A DNA stretch of 64,000 nt from Emiliania huxleyi CCMP1516 (taxonomy: Eukaryota > Haptophyta > Isochrysidales > Noelaerhabdaceae): the NCBI RefSeq assembly GCF_000372725.1, contig NW_005201036.1:89846-153845 (forward strand), in the 5' to 3' direction. Shown here piece by piece: positions 10,242-19,774 of this stretch. Each line of letters opens with the position of its first letter. Positions within the stretch are counted from its first letter, which is position 1. A model generated the notes under the pieces. The model was not told where the DNA came from and ran no database searches. It worked only from the letters and a program-made list of their open reading frames with translations. Both the position numbers and the translations under genes were made by a program.

Positions 10242-12049
10242 ATGGCGGTGATAGCCCTGTGTGTGGGTAGCTCAAGGCTTGCCTGCCCGATGAGCTGCTG
10301 CGCCTCGCTCTTAGCGGGTGTCCATGCGCACGCTCCGCTCCGCCCGCACGTGGCGAGCCGCGCGCCGGCGCCGCTCCTCGGACTTCCCGGCGCTCCCCGC
10401 AACGCGCTCTCGTCGCTGCTGCAGGACGCTGGCTACAGCGGCGTGCCGACTCGGGTGGAGGAGCTGAGCGCCGGATTTTGCAACTGGGTATACCTCTGTG
10501 AGTACGAGGGCCCGCCGGAGTCCATGCCAGCATCCTGCCAGGGCGCGGCCTCCGTGGACGGCGCCGAGGTGGGAGACGCCGACGGCACGGCGGCGGGAAC
10601 GGCGGAGGAGGCGCGGCCGCCGATGCGCAGGCGCAGGCGCGTCGCCAGCACGGCACGGACCGTGGTGGCCAAGCTCTTCTCTCCGCTCGCCAAGCTGAGG
10701 CTGACGCCCGCCATGCGCGGCGCCGCCGACGCGAGCGCGTCGGACGAGGGCCTCGGGCCGCGCGTGCTGTACAGCTCCTCGGACGGGCTCGTGACGGACT
10801 TCATCTCCGGGCGGACGCTGACGGAGAGCGACATCCACGCGCCGGCGGCGCACCGCGGCGTCCTCCGCGCGCTCGCGCCGCGGCTCGCGGCGCTCCACTC
10901 AGTCCGCCTCCCCGCCGGCGCTCCGGTCGTGCTCTGGCACTTCATGGACGAGATGCTCGCCCAGATCGAGGTAGGAGGGGCCGCGCTGCCGCGAGGCGTC
11001 TCTGCGGCGGCGGTCGGCTCCGAGGTGCGGAGGATGCGGAGCCGCTTCGAGGCGCTCGAGCTGCCCGTCGTCAACGGGCACGGAGACCTCAAGCCCAGCA
11101 ACCTGATGATCCCCGCCAGCACCGCAGCCGCAGCCCCTTCCGCCAGCGCCTCGGCCGCCGCTGGCTCCACTGGCTCCGCCTCGGCCGGCGCCGCCCCGCT
11201 ACCGACGGTCACCTTCATCGACTTCGAGCTCGCCGGGGCTCACTACCGCGGGTGAGGCCCCCCGCACGCTGCCGCCCTCAGCCGGTGCGGCTCTGCCGGT
11301 GGGCAGCCCACTGGCTCAGCCATTTGGCCTCCCTCCCTGCGGCAGGTACGACCTGTAGAAGCTCTTCTATTCACAGCTCTTCTATTCACAGCTCTTCTAC
11401 TGCGGCAGGTACGACCTGTACAAGCTCTTCCGCACCTCGGGCCACCTCTCGCACAAGAACATGCACGCCCTCCTGCCGCAGCTGCCCGCCTCCGAACCTT
11501 CCCCGAACCTTCCCCGAACCGGCTCCGGAACCTTCCCGCAGGCGCGCGTTCCTCCGCGACTACCTCCGCTGCCTCGCCGAGGCGGACCAGCCGCCCGCGG
11601 GCCAGCGGCGGACTCGAGTCGCGAAGAGCGACCTCCGCGAGATCCACGCAGAGGCGAATCACTCCCCCCCCCCCCCTCCCCACCCACCCCCCCTGTGGGG
11701 TCTTGCGTGCGAGAGCGCGGGCTGAGTGGCGGAGCTGCTCTGCGCGCAGGCGCTCGCCTTCGAGCCGCTCACCTGGCTCGAGGCGGCCGTCTTCTTCTTC
11801 TTCGCGATGGCGACCTACCCGGCCAAGGCGCACGAGTGGCAGCCCCTCGCGCTCGACCGGTGGGAGTCGTACCTCGCCTCGGCGCACTTGGTCGAGCAGG
11901 ACGGGCCCGCGACGCGAGAGCTGCTCGCCGCGAGGCATCGGAAGCGAGCGCTGCGGAGCCGAAAGGCACCCGGATGGGCAGACCCAGACGCGACAGGGCC
12001 GCCCTCCCCGCAGCAGCCCGAACCGAATCGGGCAGACGCGGAGGACTGA
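10242..12049 (+). CDS. Choline/ethanolamine kinase-like protein
   Basis: The four exons 10242-11251, 11409-11477, 11542-11653, 11750-12049 give 496 aa. The kinase core shows the aminoglycoside-phosphotransferase/choline-kinase catalytic motif NGHGDLKPSNLM (HxDxxxxN, about residue 279) and the metal-binding FIDFELAGAHYRG. After splicing this continues YDLYKLFR, as in choline and ethanolamine kinases (FIDYEYAGYNYRGFD). Later blocks FLRDYLRCLAEA and LTWLEAAVFFFFAMATYP match the family C-terminus. The enzyme would phosphorylate choline or ethanolamine, the first step of the CDP-choline/CDP-ethanolamine pathway for membrane phospholipids. It is longer than usual because of Ala/Gly-rich insertions and a hydrophilic tail. 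Intron 1 is GT-AG and introns 2 and 3 are GC-AG. The acceptor of intron 1 is duplicated (see findings). The boundaries of the 64-nt second intron are the least certain. Confidence 0.78.
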
Positions 12050-12763
12050 CGGGCAGGGCTTGGACGGGGCGCTTGCTCGCTGCTGGCGCTGCCGCCTGCT
12101 GTAGGCGCGCGTCGCGCGAGTCGAGAGAGCCGAGCGGCCAGGGATGGCCTACCGGTGTGTATACTCTACAGGTGTTCGAAGGTGTAGGATCGGTCCTATC
12201 TGAGATTGCTCTCGCGTGCATTGCCCCATTGGACGTCCCAGTCTGGTCAGCGGCCCGAGATTTCTTTTGACGTGGCGTCCACCCCGATCCCCGTGTACCG
12301 ATACCAGTGACAATCTCCGCCGCGGCGGCGAGATCCGAAAATGTACGAACGATAAGAAGACACATGCGATGCGTGCTCGGAAAATCTCTCCAAGACATGT
12401 GGCGTGTGTTTCGGTGATTGCGTGTGGCGCCGCCGCCCGAGGCCAGCCAGGCGGGGCCGGGGGAGGAGAGGACGACGTGTACCACAGAAATCGACGTAGG
12501 GAACCCGACAGTGCCACTGGAGGAGCTCGCGATCCGTGGTAGCCTCACGGGCGGGCGGTGTCGCCCTCGCGAAGCGGCGTTGCGGGGCCGCGGTGTATGC
12601 GAGTCATCTGCTGAGGAGGCGGCGGCACGCCTCCCGTGCAGCTGCAGGTCCGGCGCGCGGGCTCGCGCAGCTCCCGCCGGCGCCGCGAGCGGCCACACGA
12701 GGCGGGTGGAGGAGGGCCCCGGAGGCTCCGGGCCCCGCCCCCCCCGCCTCGCAGCGCGCGCCC
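12050..12763. other. Intergenic region between convergent genes, no recognised gene
   Basis: This is the 3' space between the choline-kinase-like gene and the PP1 gene. Open frames exist on both strands but have skewed composition and no family resemblance. I see no repeat or RNA gene. Confidence 0.6.
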
Positions 12764-13753
12764 TCATAGCTTCGCCTTTTTGGCGGGCGGCGAGGCCCCT
12801 GCGCCGCTCGAGGCGGCGGCCGCCTGCCCCTTCGGCCGCTTCTCGGCGGGTTTGAGGATCTGGAAGGAGCACATCAGAGTGTCGTCCACCGACATCATCG
12901 CGCCCGCATTGTCAAACTCGCCGCAATAGTTTGGCGCCGAGAAGACGGTCACCAGCTGGCGCTTTGCAAAGAACTCGTAGCCGTCCTCTACCACCTGGTG
13001 CGCGCGGCAGACGAGGTCGAGGTTGTGCTCGTCGAGAAAGTCGGAGACGACGTCGGCGCCAAACGTGTACGAGACGCCGCGGTCGTTCTCGCCCCACCCC
13101 GTCACGTCCTTGTCCGGGTCGGACCAGAGCAGGTCGCAGAGCAGGCCCTGGTCCGGCACGTCCGTCGGCCGCTCGAGGCGCGCGATCTGGCTCAGCTGCT
13201 TTAGGTCGGGCGAGAGGCCGCCGTGCATGCACAGGATCTTCTCGTCCACGACGGCGGCGACGGGCAAGCAGTTGAAGCAGTCTGTGAAGGTCTTCCACAG
13301 CTTCACCGAGAAGCGCCGCTTGCACTCGTCGTAGAAGCCGTAGATGCGGTTGATCGAGGCGCACTCGTGGTTGCCGCGCAGCAGGAAGAAGTTTTCCGGG
13401 TACTTGATCTTGTACGCGAGCAGCAGGCAGATGGTCTCGAGCGACTGCTTCCCGCGGTCCACGTAGTCACCCAAAAAGAGGTAGTTTGAGTCGGGAGGGA
13501 AGCCGCCGTACTCAAAGAGGCGCAGCAGGTCAAAGTACTGCCCGTGCAGGTCGCCGCAGATCTTGATTGGCGCCTCCAGCTCGAGCAGCGTCGGCTGCTT
13601 CAGAAAGACCTCGCGGGCGGTCGTGCAGAGCGCTCGGATCTCTGACTCGAGCAGGTTCACCTGCTTGCCAGGGCGCGCGCCGCGCACCTCGAGCAGCTTG
13701 GTGATTATCCGGTCGACGTCGACAGCGCCCGACGCCGAAGACGAGCCCGCCAT
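12764..13753 (-). CDS. Serine/threonine protein phosphatase PP1 catalytic subunit
   Basis: An intronless frame of 329 aa starts at the Met at 13753; upstream in-frame codons are low-complexity and lie in a CA/TG repeat. All PPP-family metal and phosphate motifs are present: GDLHGQ (67-72), GDYVDRG (95-101), RGNHE (125-129), then HGGLSP and the C-terminal [19 protein letters not shown]. The PP1-type stretch [20 protein letters not shown] and the length of about 330 aa separate it from PP2A and PP2B. The divergent tail ends KKAKL after an Ala/Gly/Pro stretch, a possible basic nuclear signal. PP1 works with regulatory subunits in cell cycle, splicing and metabolism. Codons are strongly GC-ending. 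It lies head-to-head with the sulfotransferase gene. Confidence 0.97.
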   Translation of the reverse strand: MAGSSSASGAVDVDRIITKLLEVRGARPGKQVNLLESEIRALCTTAREVFLKQPTLLELEAPIKICGDLHGQYFDLLRLFEYGGFPPDSNYLFLGDYVDRGKQSLETICLLLAYKIKYPENFFLLRGNHECASINRIYGFYDECKRRFSVKLWKTFTDCFNCLPVAAVVDEKILCMHGGLSPDLKQLSQIARLERPTDVPDQGLLCDLLWSDPDKDVTGWGENDRGVSYTFGADVVSDFLDEHNLDLVCRAHQVVEDGYEFFAKRQLVTVFSAPNYCGEFDNAGAMMSVDDTLMCSFQILKPAEKRPKGQAAAASSGAGASPPAKKAKL

Positions 13754-13926
13754 CCGCCCAGCCAGCGCGCGCGCGGGCAGACAGCCAGGCAGGATCCCCT
13801 GGCACCAGACGAGGCAGGGCTGATAGGTGCGGGGCGCGCACCCAGCCGCTTTTCTTTTCTCGCTCCCGGGGCGAGAGCACCGCCTACAACCTGCCGACAT
13901 GGCAGTTGCGACGGCGTCTTCACCTC

Positions 13927-13949
13927 GAGAACACACACACACACAATAA

Positions 13950-13978
<29 letters not shown>
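13927..13978. repeat. (CA)n microsatellite in a shared upstream region
   Basis: An almost pure CA tract is interrupted once by AATAAA. It lies in the 284-bp gap between the divergent PP1 and sulfotransferase starts. Confidence 0.9.
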
Positions 13979-13981
<3 letters not shown>

Positions 13982-14037
13982 TTAGCTGCCAGCCTAGCTC
14001 ACGCTAGCTTCACGCAGGCGTGCGTCCTCCTGCGGCT

Positions 14038-14965
14038 ATGCTCCGCGAGGAGTTCGAGAACGAGGCCGGCGCCGAACGCCTCAGGACGGCGGCCCGAGCC
14101 GAGTTCCCGTGTCCGTCAGCCTGTGAGTTCGCGGTTTGCTCTGTCCTCGCGTGCTTGGCAATCGCTGGCGCCGTGTCGGCTCTGAGCCTCCGGCCTGGCG
14201 GGCCTGCCATCATCGAGCGAGCGCCACGCATGCGCCCCGCTGCTACACATGCCGCCGCCGCCGCCGAGCGGAAGACCCTCAAGAGCACGGCGTGCTGCTC
14301 GCCGCTCTTCCGGTGGGTCGTCAACAAGAGCGCGCCGACGCTGGTCCTTGCACCCAAGACCGGGACGACCGCCGTCATCGCATTCATGAACGACTGCTCC
14401 ACGGGTCACATTAGCCCTCTGCAGACAGTGTGCAGGCAGGCGCGGTGCGATGGCCCCACACTCCGCCACTTCATTAACCGAGGCGACATCGTCCACGCGC
14501 ACGTGCGACCCACTCGCGGCCAGCGCGTCTACGGCGTCATGCGGCACCCGCGACCCGGTGGAGCGCTTCGTCAGCTTCCTCAACTACAGGCTGGACGGCC
14601 CCGGCCCCCGGACCGACTGGATCCTCCTCAAGCTGCCGTTTGGCAACGCGAGCATCTCGCAGGTCATCGACGCCATCCCCGACGACAGGGCCATGAGGAG
14701 CTTTCACCCCTTCGCGACGCAGCGCACGTACCTTGAGTGGGCGTCGCCGGTCCTGTGCAGCGTGCAGGATCTCGCCGCCCACCTCCGTCAGCACCTGGGA
14801 TTTCGCAACTGTCCGGCACACATGCCGCACCGCCTCAAGTCCACCAGGGAGCGGGGCCGCCCGCGACCGGACCAGCTGCTCCGGGTGGAGCGCGCCTTCG
14901 CAGGCGACATGCAGCTCTGGAGTTCCAAGTGCGGCACGAACCGCAATCATTCCGCCACGGGCTGA
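14038..14965 (+). pseudogene. Type II membrane sulfotransferase, frameshifted
   Basis: The frame starts at the Met at 14038 with a short cytosolic part, then one hydrophobic anchor (FAVCSVLACLAIAGAVSALS), as in Golgi carbohydrate sulfotransferases. The PAPS 5'-phosphosulfate loop is APKTGTTAVIAF (about residue 105). The 3'-phosphate motif should read VMR-DPVERFVSFLNY. Here the first half (VYGVMR, ending 14544) is in one frame and DPVERFVSFLN (from about 14550) in another, so the gene is broken by an extra 7 nt (or 1 nt net) at about 14543-14550. The second frame runs to 14965 with WASPVLC and other plausible downstream sequence. It is either a recent pseudogene, a sequencing error or an assembly error. 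No intron of normal size can explain it. The acceptor substrate is unknown. Confidence 0.7.
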
Positions 14966-15638
14966 TTCCGTCCGATCTGTGATTGCTATGCTATGCGTCG
15001 ATGATTGCTATGCTATCCACGATTTGCTCTGCCTGCACGCCATGACGTCGACAGTATACTAACACACATGATTGGTATTTGTGAGTGAGAGGCAGTGTGC
15101 ATGAGAGGTGCCAAGGTATCTGTAATGCACAGAGGCCAGACACTGGTGTGAGGTTGGCATGGAGGTTGTTGGCCATTAGCTCTCAGCAAGGACACAGACA
15201 TTCATCTCATCTCAGATGTCAGGCTGAGGAGGAACAAACGCTTTTGCAGCCACACGGCACATTTAGTGGGGGAAATGGTCCACTAAAACATTCATTTTCC
15301 AAGTGAAAAGGGGAGAAGTACTCTCTCTTGAGGGAAACATTGGACCGTCAGCGGTCAGGCCCCGGGGACTGGCCAGCCCGACTAACACAACCTTTAGGAA
15401 CACCATTTTGCGGTCCTGAGCGGCCGTCTCGGAGCAGAAGCTTCCCTGCCTCCTTAGTCATGTTGCGGTGCCCTCGCGCCATCTGGTCCACGCACTGCTC
15501 GCAAGTAAAGCGTCTTCACAGGTCGGCAGATACGCCTCACCTTCAAAAGGGTGGCTGCCTACCCTAAAGCCCAGCCCGGGGCGTCGATTTCTCTTGTGAC
15601 GATTTCACTTTAAAACGCTGGTGCAGATGGGGGTTTCT
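14966..15638. other. Intergenic region, nothing recognised
   Basis: It is less GC-rich than its surroundings. There are no family-like open frames and no clear repeat or RNA gene. Confidence 0.6.
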
Positions 15639-16110
15639 CTATAGAAGTCGGAGCCTTGCGTCCAAGGAGAGGCAGCGTGCGGCTCCGTGGACTCGGCCAT
15701 CACCCGCGGGGGAGAGGGCGAAAAGAAGCACTCCCGCCCTCGCTAGCTGTCTGTTCGTTTTGGGGGTCACCCTCCCCATCATGCACGCCGCCGCGTACTC
15801 GCTATCGGTCCGCACTACTCCGCGTGAGCCCGCTCGTTGCGGTGACGAGGACAGGAGAGCACGGAGGAGCTCGGCCAGGGCGGTTAGTTCCGCCGTGTTG
15901 TTGGTATGCTTTCTCGCGCCGAGGTAGGCTGGGTGCGCCGCCGAAGTGACATCTGGCCCGTAGCCCTCGCTCGCCAGCGACGCGCCCTCATCGCCGATGG
16001 CGTCGCCCCCGAAGAGTACTGTATAGGCCCATCCTGCTTTCCCTAGGTCCTCCGACCCGTCTGTGTATGCCACCCAGTCGGGCGGGCGTCGTTGCGCCTG
16101 TTCTGTCAGT
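15639..16110 (-). pseudogene. RNase H domain fragment, probably from a retroelement
   Basis: The minus-strand frame contains the three first acidic motifs of RNase H1-type domains: WVAYTDGSEDLGKAGWAY (Asp), ARKHTNNTAELTALAELL (Glu) and VVRTDSEYAAACM (Asp). The last motif (usually H..GN..AD) is missing, because the frame ends in unrelated sequence soon after NRQLARAGVLL. The frame is also open far upstream, but there it only reads through a minisatellite. Isolated RNase H domains like this commonly come from LINE-type retrotransposons, which is an inference. No reverse transcriptase is visible nearby. Confidence 0.6.
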
Positions 16111-16439
16111 TGCTGCTGTGGGCGAAGAACGACCCCTGGTGCCTCTACCATTAGTCTCAGCTTGACCCGGCATGCCCCCCCTTCACCCTGAGGCGCTACA
16201 CAGAGGAGTGCGACTGTGCTCACCGCGCAGCCGTTTGCCGCCACCCCTCGGACAGATTCGAGCGTCTCGGGGATATGTATGCGGCCATTGCGCCGAATAA
16301 AACGGCGGCAAGTGCCGGGAGGTGCACAGGGGCTTCGGCGAGAGCGTCGATGCCTTGAGTTGCCCGCTATGGCCGGGGGCTGCACCGCCGTGTGCATCAA
16401 GAAGAACTTGCACATGTGCAAACTGTGTGTATGCCGAGT

Positions 16440-17200
16440 TGTGACGGCGGCGAGGGCGACACGGACGGAGCAGGCGACAAAGGCGAATCCGACGGCGGAG
16501 GCGGCGACGGCGACACGGACGGAGGCGGCGAAAGCGAGACCGATGGCGGCGACGGCGACGGCAAGCGAGCTTGCTGCGGGGAGGGCGAGACGAAGGAAGG
16601 CAGCGGCGACGGCGACACGGACGGAGGCGGCGACGGCGACACGGACGGAGGCGGCGACGGCGACACGGACGGAGGCGGCGAAAGCGACACGGACGGAGGC
16701 GGCGAAGTCGACACGACCGACGGCGGGATTCCAACGGCGGCGGCGGCGACGGCGACAAGGACAGAGGCGGCGAAAGCGAGACCGACGGCGGCGACGGCGA
16801 CGGCGACATGGATTGAGGCGGCAAAGGTGAGATCGGCGGCGGGGATGGCGAAACGGAGGAAGGCAGCGGCGACGGCGACACGGACGGAGGCGGCGAAGGC
16901 GACACGGACGGATCCGAGGCGGCGACGGCGACACGGACGGCGGAGCGGCGACAGCGACACGGAAGAAGGCGACGGCGAGACCGACGGCACGGCGGGGAGG
17001 GTGAGGGCGGCAGCGGGGAGGAGTGCGGCGGCAACGGCAGCGGCGAGGGCGGCGGCGACGGCGGAGGAGAGAGCGGCGGAGAGGGCGGTGGAGAAGGCCG
17101 CGGGGAGGGTGGCGGAGAGGGCGGTGGAGGCGAGGGCGGCGGCGACGGCGGAGGAGAGCGCGGAGGCGACAGTGGCGGAGAGGGCGGCGAGGAGGGTGGC
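16440..17200. repeat. Large GC-rich minisatellite (GGCGACGGCGACACGGACGGA units)
   Basis: There are many variants of a 24-nt unit built from GGCGACGGCGACACGGACGG and related GGCGGCGACGG pieces. Five or six frames are open through the array, giving Asp/Gly-rich, Arg-rich or Pro/Ser-rich products. These are best treated as a consequence of the repeat, not as genes. Confidence 0.85.
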
Positions 17201-17833
17201 GAAATCGCAAATTCACCTGCGGGAACCGGGACGGCGGGGAGGTGGCGGGACCGAATCGTACCGCGGGCCGCCGGGCAGCGGCCATACCCGCTCGGGGGAG
17301 GCAGGGCTCAGAATCGGTTTCAGGCCACAAGGCCGGTGAGTTGGGCGTGACCGTCATCTAGAACGCGCCCGCTCGCTCGCGAAGTCGGTCTGCGGAAGGT
17401 AACGACGATTCGGCTAGCTGGGCGTCTGCGGAGGCAAGGGGCGGGCTGGCGATCCGCAACGAGGCCTGTTTGTCGCGGTCGGACAGGCACCCGTCGCATC
17501 TGTGGACAGGTGTGACGACGGCAGTGACGAGTTTGCGGCGCAGCCGGCGCACGGGGTCCCGCCGTCAGCGGCCACACAGGCAAGAGCGGCACATCATGAG
17601 TCGGGGGGGTGTCGGGGCACGACGAGGGTTGCTTCGGCTGGCGCTCGGAGGCCACCAGGCGGCCCCATTTGATGTCCGGGAGGTGCCTCCCGGACGCCTC
17701 CCGGACAGCTAACGTGCAGAGCACCGTAGACGCCTTGCCCAGAAAAATTTCTGTTAGCGCTCTCGGCTCTCGGCTCGGCACGTTCCCTCGAAAGCTGATC
17801 GCCACAACGCAAGGTGTTCCTCCTCGCGAGGGT

Positions 17834-19774
17834 ATGACGGCCCTCGGATCGGCTTACTTGCGGTACCTGAAGGTCCTCAAGTCGTTCAGCGCTCACTCAC
17901 TCGCTCTTACGCTGCTGGCGGCGGTTTGCTCTTCCTCGCCGCGCCTCGCCCCGCTCGCGCTCCTCCTACTGGCGGATCGCTGCGAGGCCGCGGGCACGAT
18001 CTGCAACAACAGCGTGCCGTGCTACTCCGGCTGCCCTACCAGCGTGTATGGCACGTCGCTGTGCGACGGCAACTACACGGGCACCTCGGTGGATCTGCGA
18101 AGCCAAGGGCTGTCGGGGACGATCCCTCCGCAGCTGGGCGACATCTCGCAGCTGCAGAGGCTTGGTCTGTCCGGCAACTCCATCTCGGGCACCATCCCTC
18201 CGGAGACGAGCAAGCTCTCGCAGCTGGAGTGGCTTAACCTCCGGCATAACTACAATATCTCGGGCACCATCCCTGCGGGTACGGGCAAGCTCTCGCAGCT
18301 GGAGACTCTTTACCTGGAGCGCAACTCCATCTCGGGCACCATCCCTCCGGAGACGGGCAAGCTCTCGCAGCTGGAGGAGCTTAACCTGGGCGACAACTCC
18401 ATCTCGGGCACCATCCCTGCGGATACAGGCAAGCTCTCGCAGCTGGAGGTGCTTGATCTGGAAAGCAACTCCATCTCGGGCACCATCCCTCCGGAGACGG
18501 GCAAGCTCTCGCAGCTGCAGGTGCTTTACCTGTACAACAACTCCATCTCGGGCACCATCCCTGCGGATACAGGCAAGCTCTCGCAGCTAAATAAGCTTGC
18601 TCTGCGCATCAACTCCATCTCGGGCACCATCCCTCCAGAGACGGGCAAGCTCTCGCAGCTGCAGATGCTTAACCTGCGCAGCAACTCCATCTCGGGCACC
18701 ATCCCTCCGGAGACGGGCAAGCTCTTGCAGCTGAATAAGCTTATTCTGCGCAGCAACTCCATCTCGGGCACCATCCCTCCGGAGACGGGCAAGCTCTCGC
18801 AGCTGCAGATGCTTTACCTGTACAACAACTCCATCTCGGGCACCGTGCCGTCGCAGCTCAACGGCCTGCCGCTACTGTACACGTGCATGCTGGGCGGCAC
18901 CAACCACTTTGCCTGCCCCTTGCCCGCCCTTCCTGAAGCCTGCACCTCGGGCTCGAACTTCCCTCCGGAGTGCAACTACCCGCCCTCACCGCCCGAGCCC
19001 TCGGCACCGCCGCCCTCGCCGCCGCCCACTCCGCCGCCCTCGCCGCCGCCTCCCGGTGAGGAATGCGGGGAATGGTGGAAGGTCCTCCTCTCCGTGCTGA
19101 TGACGGCCCTCGGATCGCTGGGAACCTTCGGCGGCCTTGCTTACTTGCGGTACCTGAAGGTCCTCAAGTCGTTCGTCGGCCCCGATGGCATGCCGCGCTC
19201 CGCAACTTGGCGCGGCTTTTGGGACTTCCTCAAAACTCCCTCCTACGTCGAGGTTGCCCAAGACGCGTGCAAGAGTGTCACCTCGGAGGTCGGATCAGTG
19301 GAGTCCGTCGGCGACTCAGTCCGCGAGATGTTGCCTAAGGGAGAGGAGCTTATTGACAAGATGGAAGAGGGAATGAAGAAGGCGGCCAAGCCAAACAACG
19401 AGGAGGAGGAGGAGGAGGAGGTGAAGGAGAAGAAAGCCGCGGGGACGGTCAAGCATGTGCACTCGTGCCCGCGCCGCAAGAGCGGCACAGGCACGGTCAG
19501 CGACGTGACCTGGAACGTCAGGACGCATCCGGAGCTGTACGAGCACACGGTGGACACCGAGGAGGTGAGCTGCCTGAGCAAGAGCGGCTACCTGCGCGGC
19601 AAAGACAAGGCCCTGCAAATGGCAAAGGAGCACGGCGGGACGCGCGGCCAGCAGTACGCGGCAGCCGCATTCGAGAAGGCCGAGGGAGCGACGAACGACG
19701 CGAAGGAGGAGGCCAAGGCAAACGTCGTTAGCGTCGCCAAGGGCTACCTCGCTCAGTTCGTCCCTGGCTTTTAA
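17834..19774 (+). CDS. Leucine-rich repeat single-pass membrane protein
   Basis: 646 aa, intronless. The Met at 17834 gives a hydrophobic leader ending near LLLLADRCEA, then a Cys-rich cap (ICNNSVPCYSGCPTSVYG). About eleven 24-residue plant-type LRRs follow, with consensus NSISGTIPPETGKLSQLQ. After the LRRs come a Cys cap, a Pro/Ser stalk (PPSPPEPSAPPPSPPP), a transmembrane segment (WWKVLLSVLMTALGSLG...) and an acidic/basic cytosolic tail of about 200 aa containing a run of Glu. LRR ectodomains bind ligands or partners, but no kinase domain follows, so it is a receptor-like or adhesion protein of unknown ligand. The repeats are nearly identical at DNA level (18115-18860), which indicates recent expansion. 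The N-terminal leader duplicates the TM-region DNA (see findings). An in-frame upstream extension to about 17609 is open but lacks support. Confidence 0.8.
   Translation: MTALGSAYLRYLKVLKSFSAHSLALTLLAAVCSSSPRLAPLALLLLADRCEAAGTICNNSVPCYSGCPTSVYGTSLCDGNYTGTSVDLRSQGLSGTIPPQLGDISQLQRLGLSGNSISGTIPPETSKLSQLEWLNLRHNYNISGTIPAGTGKLSQLETLYLERNSISGTIPPETGKLSQLEELNLGDNSISGTIPADTGKLSQLEVLDLESNSISGTIPPETGKLSQLQVLYLYNNSISGTIPADTGKLSQLNKLALRINSISGTIPPETGKLSQLQMLNLRSNSISGTIPPETGKLLQLNKLILRSNSISGTIPPETGKLSQLQMLYLYNNSISGTVPSQLNGLPLLYTCMLGGTNHFACPLPALPEACTSGSNFPPECNYPPSPPEPSAPPPSPPPTPPPSPPPPGEECGEWWKVLLSVLMTALGSLGTFGGLAYLRYLKVLKSFVGPDGMPRSATWRGFWDFLKTPSYVEVAQDACKSVTSEVGSVESVGDSVREMLPKGEELIDKMEEGMKKAAKPNNEEEEEEEVKEKKAAGTVKHVHSCPRRKSGTGTVSDVTWNVRTHPELYEHTVDTEEVSCLSKSGYLRGKDKALQMAKEHGGTRGQQYAAAAFEKAEGATNDAKEEAKANVVSVAKGYLAQFVPGF

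Noticed and set aside
14536..14556. Tiny intron explaining the sulfotransferase frame break
   Set aside because: The excess is only 7 nt, far below any intron length seen here (about 64 nt or more).
16392..17339. Asp/Gly-rich protein from the minisatellite
   Set aside because: No ATG near the start, several frames are open through the same repeat, and the composition is explained by the 24-nt units.
17320..17805. Zinc-finger gag-like protein next to the RNase H relic
   Set aside because: Cys pairs are scattered over three frames and no frame keeps them together.
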